Below, in pieces: positions 13,936 through 22,193 of a DNA stretch of 22,332 nt (positions within the stretch are counted from its first letter, which is position 1; every line of letters starts with the position of its first letter). Position numbers and translations under genes: made by a program. Source of the DNA: an uncultured Collinsella sp. Its GTDB lineage: Bacteria; Actinomycetota; Coriobacteriia; Coriobacteriales; Coriobacteriaceae. The stretch lies in the NCBI GenBank assembly GCA_902493985.1, contig CABURR010000037.1, forward strand, positions 1-22,332, in the 5' to 3' direction. The notes under the pieces were generated by a model. It did no database searches. It was not told the DNA's origin and saw nothing but the letters and a program-made list of their open reading frames with translations.

Positions 13936-15927
13936 GTGCCACATTCCCAGAGACTGCGAAAGCGGTTTCCGCTCACACCGCGGGACTTCCCGTCATCGCT
14001 GTCCGTCACGCAGGCCGATATGCTCTATATCCCCGAAAAATCTCTGAGTCCCGCAGCTCAAATGGAAGTCCGCAGGCTTGCAACATTTGCCAACCCAGAA
14101 TTCTTCCGCGCACAATCTATGCATCAATCGGTATTCGGCAAACCGCGGTTCATAGACCTCAGCGAACTTAGAGATGGCTACGTCGCGATTCCCAGAGGCT
14201 GCAAGGTTCAACTTGAGCGGCTGCTTCAAGAAGCCGGCGTTTCTGCCCACTATTCAGACAAACGCAAGTCGAGCAATCCAATTGTGATGGCATTTAAAGG
14301 GACTCTTCGCCCTGAACAGCAAATTGTCGCTGAACAGATGCTCGGCTATGAAGACGGGATCATGTCCGCACCGACGGGGTTCGGCAAAACCGTCATCGGA
14401 GCTTATCTTATTGCTGCCATTGGTCTCCCAACGCTCGTCATCGTTCCTAAAACTGCGCTCATTGCCCAATGGAAATCCCAACTCGAACGATTTCTCGACA
14501 TCACGGACAACAGAGAGCCCGTCCGAACCCCAAAGGGACGAATCAGCAAAAGACAGCCTCCGCTCATTGGGCAAATCGGAGGAGGCAAGACCGCCATAAG
14601 CCGTCTCATCGACATTGCTTCATTCCAGTCGCTATCCGGCAAAGATCCCCAAACCGGCGAGTCATTAGCCAAGGAGTTCGTTCGCGATTACAGTCTCATC
14701 ATCTGTGACGAATGCCACCATGCGGCCGCGCCACAGCTTGAGCTTGTCCTCAAGTCCGCTCCTGCCAAATATGTATATGGCCTTTCCGCAACGCCCGAGC
14801 GTTCGGACGGACTCACGCGGGCACTCTCGATGCTCTGCGGCCCGGTTCGCTATGTCGTCGATCCAAAAACGCAAGCAATCCAGCAGGGGATTCAGCGCAT
14901 TGTTAGACCGCGTTTCACCGGAATTCGATTACCCACCTACGAACCAGGAGCATCCTTTAACCAAATTCTCGATCTCCTGTGTGTACACGCCGCGAGAAAC
15001 GAAGCAATTATCGAGGACGCCCTCGAGGCCGCATCAAACGGCCGGCATCCGCTTGTGCTATCTAAAAGAAAAAAGCATGCCGAAGAGCTATGCAGGCTAC
15101 TTCAAAGCCGTGGACACGAACCCATACTCTTAACCGGAGAAATCGACGCCAAAGAAAGAAAAGCAATACTGAAGAGTCTTCCCAGCTTTGAGCATGAGCA
15201 TCGAATCATCGTCGCAACTGAAAGTCTTCTGGGCGAGGGCTTCGACCTGTCTTACCTTGACACTTTGCTCATTGCCACTCCAATATCTTGGGACGGCAGC
15301 ATAACGCAGCAGGCAGGTAGGCTACACAGAAGCCACGAGGGCAAACAGCGGGTTGAGATATTCGACTATGTTGACCTGTCGATACCCATGTTCGCGCGCA
15401 TGTACCAAAAGAGGCTCAAGACCTACGCCAAGCTGGGGTATGAAGTCTTTGCGGCAAACGACAACAGACAGGACGATCGAAACATCCTCGTTAGGTCGGC
15501 AAGAGCCGTGGAGGCTTTAGTGAATGACATCGAGAACGCATCGAAAAGCATTTTTATTGCCGCACCCTACGCGTCCGCCGCATGCCTTGAAAAGCTCGCC
15601 ACTGCACTCGCGGATGCCGCTACCCGTGGAATTGCCCTTGAGATTTCTATTGCTTCAACTCCACGCGATGACGTGAAAGCGATTTTTGCCGAGATGAACG
15701 TCAACTATCTCATCAAAGCCGAAGGACGCCTGTGCGCATCAGTGATTGACGAGGAAACTGTCTGGTACGGAGCTATTCCGTTGCTGGCTTTCCCAAAGAA
15801 AGAAGACTGCAGCATTCGTTTCAAAAGCAGCAAAGTCGCAGCCGAGCTTTTGAGCGAAATTCAGCGAAAAGTGGAACCGGAGGCCGCGGCGACGAACGGG
15901 GTACCCCCAGCAGTTGCGGTGAAATAG
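13936..15927 (+). CDS. SF2 DEAD/DEAH-type helicase with PLD-like C-terminal domain (TOTE system)
   Basis: Up to 663 residues from GTG 13936, in the same frame as the primase. It starts with the TOTE linker domain (ADMLYIPEKSLSPAAQMEVRRLATFANPEFFRAQSM), then helicase motifs: Q-like RPEQQ, Walker A APTGFGKT (145-152), DECHH (258-262), SATPER (284-289) and QQAGRLHR (458-465). Residues 516-650 look like a phospholipase D-type domain (KSIFIAAPYASAACLEKL, SVIDEETVWYGAIPLL), but the HxK that should precede VID reads RLCAS, so nuclease activity is doubtful. No ribosome site precedes GTG 13936; ATG 14020 is the other possible start. The final codons and the TAG lie inside palindromic repeat A copy 3. 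Probably half of a broken 1003-residue fusion, unless translated separately or by readthrough. Confidence 0.85.
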   Translation: MPHSQRLRKRFPLTPRDFPSSLSVTQADMLYIPEKSLSPAAQMEVRRLATFANPEFFRAQSMHQSVFGKPRFIDLSELRDGYVAIPRGCKVQLERLLQEAGVSAHYSDKRKSSNPIVMAFKGTLRPEQQIVAEQMLGYEDGIMSAPTGFGKTVIGAYLIAAIGLPTLVIVPKTALIAQWKSQLERFLDITDNREPVRTPKGRISKRQPPLIGQIGGGKTAISRLIDIASFQSLSGKDPQTGESLAKEFVRDYSLIICDECHHAAAPQLELVLKSAPAKYVYGLSATPERSDGLTRALSMLCGPVRYVVDPKTQAIQQGIQRIVRPRFTGIRLPTYEPGASFNQILDLLCVHAARNEAIIEDALEAASNGRHPLVLSKRKKHAEELCRLLQSRGHEPILLTGEIDAKERKAILKSLPSFEHEHRIIVATESLLGEGFDLSYLDTLLIATPISWDGSITQQAGRLHRSHEGKQRVEIFDYVDLSIPMFARMYQKRLKTYAKLGYEVFAANDNRQDDRNILVRSARAVEALVNDIENASKSIFIAAPYASAACLEKLATALADAATRGIALEISIASTPRDDVKAIFAEMNVNYLIKAEGRLCASVIDEETVWYGAIPLLAFPKKEDCSIRFKSSKVAAELLSEIQRKVEPEAAATNGVPPAVAVK

Positions 15928-15979
15928 GAACTGTTTTTGACTTATTAGCTGTCAATCAATCCCTATTCCACCGCAACTT
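15912..15979. repeat. Palindromic repeat family A, copy 3 (contains the helicase stop codon)
   Basis: agttgcggtgaaatagg at the left pairs with cctattccaccgcaact at the right; the centre resembles copy 2. The left arm is read in frame as the last residues VAVK and the TAG (15925-15927) of the helicase ORF. It also separates the convergent toxin gene, whose stop lies 13 bases beyond the repeat. Confidence 0.85.
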
Positions 15980-15991
15980 AGAAATCGGCAA

Positions 15992-16300
15992 TCAGCCCTG
16001 CGGGCCCTGGAACAGCTCCTCATGCGAGCCCATTCTGACCAGCCGGATCACAGGATTAGTCTTATGCGGTAAGTAGAGAACGACCACGTCGACCAAGCCA
16101 TCGGATAGGTGGAAATCGATGTGGCCGTTGTAGTTTCCGCCCGGGTTTGAAAGCTCATGGGCGCCATATTCCGCGGGAAGCGAGCCGTGAGCTGCAAGCT
16201 CTGCGACTGCCGCCTTAAACTCACTCTTTAGCTGCGGATGCATGCGCATCGTTCGTTTGTAGTCCGCCTTAAATTGAGCCTCGACTTTAATCTCGAACAT
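15992..16300 (-). CDS. yafQ: Type II toxin, YafQ/RelE superfamily
   Basis: 102-residue RelE-fold mRNA interferase, the YafQ type that cleaves mRNA on the ribosome. It matches the family pattern: FKADYKRTMR at the N-terminus, LPAEYGAHELSNPGGNYNGHIDFHL in the middle, and a terminal LVRMGSHEELF with the conserved His. Family size is about 90-100 residues. It starts two bases after the antitoxin stop, so the pair is one operon with the antitoxin first. It belongs to the island between the two LOG 3' ends and may help retain it. Gene symbol denotes the family, not proven orthology. Confidence 0.87.
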   Translation of the reverse strand: MFEIKVEAQFKADYKRTMRMHPQLKSEFKAAVAELAAHGSLPAEYGAHELSNPGGNYNGHIDFHLSDGLVDVVVLYLPHKTNPVIRLVRMGSHEELFQGPQG

Positions 16301-16302
16301 CG

Positions 16303-16602
16303 CTATTCCTCATCGAGGAATGACATAAGCTCATCAGCGTTGTTGAATGACGGGCTATCGTCCGGCAAAATCCCCAACTCATGAGCCTCGGCGATCACCA
16401 TGGCACGCCTCGTCGCCTCGTTGGGCACCTCCGCCCTTCCTACAATCTCAAAAGGAATCTTTCGCTGATTTACCAGCTGCCGAACGGCAAGATTGAGATA
16501 GGAATTGAGGCTGAGGCCGACCGAATCCAAGAACTCAGTCGCCTGCTCCTTGAGCCCCTCTTCGATGCGAACCGTCGTAGGCTTAACCGTTGCAGTAGAC
16601 AT
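16303..16602 (-). CDS. dinJ: Type II antitoxin, RelB/DinJ family
   Basis: 99-residue antitoxin with an N-terminal ribbon-helix-helix (VKPTTVRIEEGLKEQATEFLDSVGLSLNSYLNLAVRQLVNQRKIPFEI) that binds its own promoter, and an acidic C-terminus (NNADELMSFLDEE) expected to wrap the toxin. ATG 16602 has gaggaggtcg immediately upstream. It precedes the toxin by two bases. Symbol is by family resemblance. Confidence 0.87.
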   Translation of the reverse strand: MSTATVKPTTVRIEEGLKEQATEFLDSVGLSLNSYLNLAVRQLVNQRKIPFEIVGRAEVPNEATRRAMVIAEAHELGILPDDSPSFNNADELMSFLDEE

Positions 16603-16633
16603 ACGCGACCTCCTCGCCCTCGTCTTTTACATC

Positions 16634-16663
16634 AGTATACCCAATATAAATGTCAACCTGACG
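16634..16663 (-). promoter_or_regulatory. Candidate promoter and operator of the toxin-antitoxin operon
   Basis: On the minus strand gtcaggttgaca (16651-16663) holds the short dyad GTCA-ggt-TGAC, suitable for a ribbon-helix-helix autoregulator, and TATACT (16634-16639) lies 11 bases further on, 30 bases before the antitoxin start. TTGACA to TATACT spacing is too short for a standard pair, so TTGACA is more likely operator than -35. Confidence 0.4.
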
Positions 16664-16716
16664 TTAGATAGCATCAGATTACCATGCATATTCATGTCGC
16701 TGTGGGCACGATTGCT

Positions 16717-17475
16717 CTACATCAACCCGCTGAGCGCAATGTCGACGGCTTCGTTGAGGTCGTCGGTGATGTGCACCAGCTCCGGATCGAGCGGGCTGAT
16801 CATGCCGGCGTCCATCACCGGGCCGTTGAGCCAGTCGAACAGGCCCTGCCAGTACTCGGTGCCCACCAAAACGAGCGGCATACGCTTGACCTTGTGCGTT
16901 TGCACCAGCGTGAGCACCTCGAACATCTCGTCGAGCGTGCCAAACCCGCCGGGAAACACAATAGCGCCCGAGCTGTATTTGACGAACATGGTCTTGCGCA
17001 CAAAGAAGTAACGGAAGTCCATGCCGAGGTTCACGTATTTGTTGAGCCCCTGCTCGTGCGGCAATTCAATGCCCAGGCCAACTGACTTGCCGTTGACACT
17101 CGCCGCTCCCCTGTTGGCCGCCTCCATGATGCCGGGACCGCCGCCGGTGATAACCGCCACGCCGCGCTGGGCGATTTTGCGCCCGACGGTGCGCGCCGCC
17201 TTGTAAAGCGGATCGGTCTTGGGCGTGCGGGCGCTACCGAAGATGGTCACCGCGGGGCCAAGCTCGGCAAGCGCGCCGAAGCCATCGACAAACTCTGCCT
17301 GAATGCGCAGCACGCGCCAGGGGTCGGCGTGCAACCAGTCGGTCGAATCCTCGGGCGCCAGCAGGTTGGCGTAGGTGTTGTCCTTAGGAATCATGGGGCC
17401 GCGCATGACCACGGGGCCGCGGCGGTACGTCTCGTCGTAGGCAGGCTCGCCCTCGACGTTCTCATTTTTAATCAT
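16717..17475 (-). CDS. LOG family protein (lysine decarboxylase-like fold, TIGR00730)
   Basis: 252-residue LOG (Lonely Guy) family protein; characterised members are cytokinin riboside 5'-monophosphate phosphoribohydrolases, removing a base from a nucleoside monophosphate. Diagnostic motifs: GGGPGIMEAANRGA (residues 111-124) and PGGFGTLDEMFE (175-186, the PGGxGTxxE signature). A 60-residue N-terminal tail (MIKNENVEGEPAYDETYRRGPVV) precedes the core, as in actinobacterial members. The ATG at 17475 has aggagc upstream. Its final 130 bases are duplicated at 12368-12499, so the present 3' end was probably delivered with the inserted island. The true substrate in bacteria is unsure. Confidence 0.92.
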   Translation of the reverse strand: MIKNENVEGEPAYDETYRRGPVVMRGPMIPKDNTYANLLAPEDSTDWLHADPWRVLRIQAEFVDGFGALAELGPAVTIFGSARTPKTDPLYKAARTVGRKIAQRGVAVITGGGPGIMEAANRGAASVNGKSVGLGIELPHEQGLNKYVNLGMDFRYFFVRKTMFVKYSSGAIVFPGGFGTLDEMFEVLTLVQTHKVKRMPLVLVGTEYWQGLFDWLNGPVMDAGMISPLDPELVHITDDLNEAVDIALSGLM

Positions 17476-17489
17476 GGGATGCTCCTATC

Positions 17490-17537
17490 GAAAATAGAAA
17501 CGGGCGGGGTCGACGCCATGCGCCAAACACCCGCCCG
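17490..17537 (-). terminator. Probable terminator of tgt
   Basis: On the minus strand cgggcgggtg and ccccgcccg (ends at 17537 and 17501) pair around a 19-base loop, followed by tttctatttt to 17490. It lies between tgt and the LOG ribosome site. The 17538-17686 stretch upstream of it holds no gene I can see. Confidence 0.5.
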
Positions 17538-17686
17538 AACATCAACTATTCGGTATGGTACCCACGATGCATCAAGAGCTTGCAAGCTATCGGTCAGCGG
17601 TCGCGCAGCCGGTGTCAGCAAATGTGACGAGCGGTTGCCGCTCAGCCTTTGCCGTTGCCCGCGCTCTGCAAGCGCCCGCGCCGCTC

Positions 17687-18826
<1,140 letters not shown>

Positions 18827-18956
18827 AAACTGGAACTCCTTGGTTGCGGTTCATACGCAAACCATTATACGGGCAACCCGCAAGGAGCACCGACTCGACA
18901 GAAACTGGTGCAAAGGGGGCAGCAAACGAGCGTGGATTTTCGGACGCCCATCTCAT

Positions 18957-19020
18957 GAGAGTGGATAATCTCCCACTTTTGCCCGAAACACAGACCAAAA
19001 ACGGGAGATTATCCACTCTC
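18957..19020. repeat. Perfect 18-bp palindrome with 28-base loop
   Basis: gagagtggataatctccc (18957-18974) is the exact reverse complement of 19003-19020. A related partial copy of the arm (gcgtggattttcgga) stands just before, near 18930-18944. It lies in the 425-base gene-free gap between tgt and the dehydrogenase gene. There is no T-run. Its sequence is unrelated to repeat family A. Confidence 0.75.
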
Positions 19021-19030
19021 GTTCGGCGGG

Positions 19031-19060
19031 TACTCATTTTAGTACGTCCCCAATGAGTGG
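19031..19060. repeat. Short repeat family B, copy 1
   Basis: actcatt (19032-19038) and aatgagt (19052-19058) flank tttagtacgtcccc. Copy 2 at 22107-22137 keeps the core cgtccccaatga and the layout, while the arm bases change in a compensatory way (gtagtcatt/aatgactac). Confidence 0.7.
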
Positions 19061-19108
19061 AGCTATTTACCAGCCACGCCAACGCCGATGTTTTGGGAAT
19101 GTCAGCGA

Positions 19109-19208
19109 GCGGTCGCCAGAGCGAACAAATTGGCATGAAAAGAGGACGGCATAGACCTTCTGGTCATGCCGTCCTCTTTGAATGACAAGTTGTCGCTCTG
19201 GTGACCGC
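19109..19208. repeat. Long two-tier palindrome (100 nt)
   Basis: Outer arms 19109-19124 and 19193-19208 pair over 16 bases with one G-U. Inner arms 19139-19152 and 19166-19179 are perfect (aaagaggacggcat/atgccgtcctcttt), and gacc-ttct-ggtc caps the stem. The inner hairpin could act as a terminator. Same architecture as 1296-1422 and 8932-9024 with different sequence. Confidence 0.7.
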
Positions 19209-19221
19209 GCAGCGTCGAGCC

Positions 19222-19249
19222 GTTACGCGGTTTGGTAAAACCGCGTAAC
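19222..19249 (-). terminator. Perfect hairpin at the end of the dehydrogenase gene
   Basis: gttacgcggttt (19222-19233) and aaaccgcgtaac (19238-19249) are perfect reverse complements around a 4-base loop, two bases after the dehydrogenase stop. No T-run follows on the minus strand, so it is a possible terminator or 3'-end protector. Confidence 0.5.
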
Positions 19250-19251
19250 CC

Positions 19252-20052
19252 CTAAGGCCGCTGGCCCATGCCACCCTCGAGGGTGACGGTCTCGCCGTTC
19301 ATGTACTTAAAGTCGGGACCGCAGAGCTGAACGACCACGCGGCCGATTTCCTTCTCGACGTCGCCGTAGTGGCCCGCCGGCGGCATGTGGACGTTGGCCT
19401 TGAACGCCTCGGGGTAGGCATCCTGGAAGTTCTCGAGCGCGGCGGTCCAAGCAAGCGGGCACACGATGTTGACGTTGATACCGTCCTTGCCCCACTCGTT
19501 GGCGGCAACGCGAGTCAGACCACGGATGCCCTCCTTGGCGGCGGCATAGCTGCACTGACCATAGTTGCCAAACAGGCCGGCGCCCGAGGCAAAGTTGACC
19601 ACGGAGCCCTTGGTCTCCTTCAGGTGCGGATAGGCCTTCTGCATGTACAGATAGGTGGCATACAGACCGGAATAAATGGCCAGGTTAAACTGATCCATGG
19701 TGTGGTCGGCGATGGTCACACCCGAGGCGCTGGCCTGAGCATTGTTGACGACGGCGTCGATGCGGCCGAACTCCTCAATGGTCTTGTCGATAACGTTCTG
19801 GACGACAGCCTCGTTGTCCTGACCAGCCGAAACATCGGCCTGAACAGGCAGAACCTTGACACCGTACTCGGCCTCGAGGGACTCCTTGGCGGCCTCGAGC
19901 TTGGCGACGTTGCGGCCGGTGATAACGAGGTTCGCGCCCTCCTTGGCAAAAGCGATATCGATGCCGTAACCGATGGAGCCAGCGGAGCCGTCCTTAAGCG
20001 TGGCCTTGCCGCCGCCGGTGACGATCACGGTCTTACCAGTGAAAAGTCCCAT
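19252..20052 (-). CDS. Short-chain dehydrogenase, probable 12-alpha-hydroxysteroid dehydrogenase
   Basis: 266-residue Rossmann-fold oxidoreductase. From memory of the family it closely resembles the NADP-dependent clostridial 12-alpha-HSDHs that oxidise the 12-hydroxyl of cholate and deoxycholate: shared blocks include NNAQASASG, IYSGLYAT, FASGAGLFGN, QCSYAAAKEGIRGL, PDFKYMNGETVTLEGGMGQRP. The catalytic triad is S156, Y169, K173. The glycine-rich cofactor loop reads TGGGKATLKDGSAGSIGYG, about seven residues longer than in the clostridial enzymes I recall. ATG 20052 is supported by aaagga upstream and by the family start MGLFTGKTVIVTGGG; a longer frame to 20100 lacks support. Bile-acid oxidation fits a gut commensal. 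Other SDR substrates remain possible. Confidence 0.75.
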   Translation of the reverse strand: MGLFTGKTVIVTGGGKATLKDGSAGSIGYGIDIAFAKEGANLVITGRNVAKLEAAKESLEAEYGVKVLPVQADVSAGQDNEAVVQNVIDKTIEEFGRIDAVVNNAQASASGVTIADHTMDQFNLAIYSGLYATYLYMQKAYPHLKETKGSVVNFASGAGLFGNYGQCSYAAAKEGIRGLTRVAANEWGKDGINVNIVCPLAWTAALENFQDAYPEAFKANVHMPPAGHYGDVEKEIGRVVVQLCGPDFKYMNGETVTLEGGMGQRP

Positions 20053-20340
20053 ATAAAGTCCTTTCAAATCGCGACGGGCGCACCCGCCGACTGCGCGCAT
20101 CCAAATAAACGCGCCAAAAGCTGAAATGCAACTTTAGCGGGTTCAAGTGAAAAATAAAGACCGCAGCAGGCGAACGGCACCACGTCGTTCGGCGAAGGGA
20201 TTGTCAAGTACAAACTGGATAAAGCGGCCGAGTTATTGTTATCAGATCGAGCCATCGAACACGTTTTGAAACTTTGCTGCGGCGCGCGGGATGTCGGCGC
20301 GAGACTTTATCATAGGGTGACAAACAACGATGAGGAGCAC

Positions 20341-22110
20341 ATGCCTATGACAGACGAGCTGGACCCCCAGACTCAAGAGCATATTGATGATCCCGCAGAC
20401 GTCACCACAGATACTGACGCTGTGACCTGCGATGGTACCGACGTCGACGGCCCCATCTTGGACGAAAGCGCTACGGCGGAAACCCCCGAATCAGAAAACG
20501 TCGATGAGCAAAACGACGATGCGCCCGCTCAGGACGACGCCCCCGTACAGGACGACGCCCCGCAAGCAGCGGGCCCCATCGAGGTGTCTTCGGAAGAAGA
20601 GCTCGATGCCGTCATGGACTCCATGATGGACGCCGTCAAAGCGATGAAAGACGCCGTGTCCGATGCCGATATTGATGCCGAGGAAGAGGAGGCTGCCGAG
20701 GCCGCCTCGACCTTTGTGCCCGGCGAGACTCCGGTTGCCGACCAGGGCAGCACCATGCCCTCGTTTCTGCAGCTCGAGCACCCCACGATTGGCGCCGATG
20801 CGGTCGATCCGCACGCAGCAGGCTTTTCTGTGGTCGAGGGCGGTACCGGCAATATCGCCGCGCCGCAGGCTGCCGATGCGGACGCTGCCGACACCGCTCG
20901 CCCGACCGCCCCGCACTACCCCGCCGCGAGCCACGATCTGGGGACCGCTGTCTCGAACACTGCGAACGCCGTGGGCACCTTTATCGCCCAGGGTGCCTCG
21001 GCCATGCGCGAGATGAACGCCGCGAAAAAGGCACTTGCCGATGCCCGCGCCCACCTGGCCGAACTTGAGCAGCGCATTACCGATCAGACCGAGGAACTCG
21101 AGACGCGCCAGGATATCGCAGGCCGCTACGACCAGATCGTCGCCGACCAGCGTCAGGCGATCGCCACAGCGCAAAAGACCGCTGCGGCAGCCGAGATTGA
21201 CCGTGATGCCCACGCCGCCAAAGCGACAGAGCTCAAGAGTCAGTTCGAACAAATGAAGACAGAGGATGACGCGACTGAGCTCCGCCTGAAGGCCGCGCTC
21301 GACGCCGTGGAGGCCCGCGAGGCGAGCTCGCGCGAGACCGGCAACCGCCTCGTTCGACGTCTTGAGGATTCCAAGCGTATCCGCGACAAGGTGAAGGCCG
21401 AGCGAGACGCCGGCATTGCGGCCGCACAACAAACCGTCGACGCCACGCGCGCCCAGCTCGAGACGCTGCGTCATGAGTATGCCGAGCTGCAACGCAATCC
21501 CTCGGCAAATCCCGCCAACTATACGGTGCGCACTAGCGAGCTCTCGATGCAGATCTCCGACACGGCAGATGCCCTGCGTAAAGCCGAAGAAGATGTCCCG
21601 CGCATCACCGCCGACCTTGAGCACTCGTTTGCCGCAGCCGAGCAGGCCGTCGAGCAGGCTCAAGCCCCCATTGCCGAAGCCAAACGCGCACACCAAGCCG
21701 TGACGACTGAGGCCGATGCCGCGCGCGACGAGCTGCAGACGGCGAAAACTGCCGCCACGACGCGCCAGCGCGAACTGCGCGAGAAGATCGCCGCCGAGGA
21801 CAAGGCACGCCGCGACCAAGAGCAAAGCATCGCCAACGCCCAAGCAGATGCCGCACATGCACAGTCGATCATCGAGCAGGCGACCGAGGTACATGACCAT
21901 CCAGAGATCACTGAGTCGCTTGCAGGATCCTTGGCCCGAGACAAAGCCGAACACGCCGAGACCGAGCGAGAAGTCGCCCAGCTCGAGGCCACCGAGGACG
22001 CGGTGCGCGAGCGTACCCGCGACTCACGCATCAAATTCACCGGCGCCATCGTCTGCATCGTCGCCGCAATCCTGGCGATCATCCTAGTCTGGCTGTTCGC
22101 GAGCAAGTAG
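20341..22110 (+). CDS. Acidic coiled-coil protein with C-terminal membrane anchor, function unknown
   Basis: 589 residues, family not recognised. Residues 1-160 are very acidic and probably disordered, with near-repeats AQDDAP-VQDDAP-QAAGP and a segment DAVMDSMMDAVKAMKDAVSDAD. A linker of Ala/Pro/Thr follows. From about residue 220 to 560 the sequence is heptad-like and rich in Ala, Glu, Lys and Arg (KALADARAHLAELEQRITDQTEELETRQ), which predicts a long coiled coil. One membrane segment (about 566-586, FTGAIVCIVAAILAIILVWLF) ends the protein, followed by ASK: a tail anchor with the bulk in the cytoplasm. ATG 20341 has gagga upstream; 20347 is also possible. Divergent from the dehydrogenase gene (288-base gap). 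Its TAG stop lies in repeat family B copy 2. Confidence 0.8.
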   Translation: MPMTDELDPQTQEHIDDPADVTTDTDAVTCDGTDVDGPILDESATAETPESENVDEQNDDAPAQDDAPVQDDAPQAAGPIEVSSEEELDAVMDSMMDAVKAMKDAVSDADIDAEEEEAAEAASTFVPGETPVADQGSTMPSFLQLEHPTIGADAVDPHAAGFSVVEGGTGNIAAPQAADADAADTARPTAPHYPAASHDLGTAVSNTANAVGTFIAQGASAMREMNAAKKALADARAHLAELEQRITDQTEELETRQDIAGRYDQIVADQRQAIATAQKTAAAAEIDRDAHAAKATELKSQFEQMKTEDDATELRLKAALDAVEAREASSRETGNRLVRRLEDSKRIRDKVKAERDAGIAAAQQTVDATRAQLETLRHEYAELQRNPSANPANYTVRTSELSMQISDTADALRKAEEDVPRITADLEHSFAAAEQAVEQAQAPIAEAKRAHQAVTTEADAARDELQTAKTAATTRQRELREKIAAEDKARRDQEQSIANAQADAAHAQSIIEQATEVHDHPEITESLAGSLARDKAEHAETEREVAQLEATEDAVRERTRDSRIKFTGAIVCIVAAILAIILVWLFASK

Positions 22111-22149
22111 TCATTTAAGAACGTCCCCAATGACTACAAGGAGTGTCCC
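22107..22149. repeat. Short repeat family B, copy 2, plus caaggagtgtccc arm
   Basis: gtagtcatt (22107-22115) and aatgactac (22129-22137) flank taagaacgtcccc. Directly after comes caaggagtgtccc (22137-22149), which also forms one arm of the terminator at 2087-2113. The stop codon TAG of the preceding gene is within the left arm. Confidence 0.7.
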
Positions 22150-22193
22150 AAACTGCCGGCACAGACGATATGAGCAGGACATAAAACATTGAG

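Noticed and set aside
12500..16716. Integrase, att core or tRNA target for the island
   Set aside because: No recombinase gene or tRNA was found; the 130-base LOG repeats are the only boundary sequence, too long and too diverged for a simple att core.
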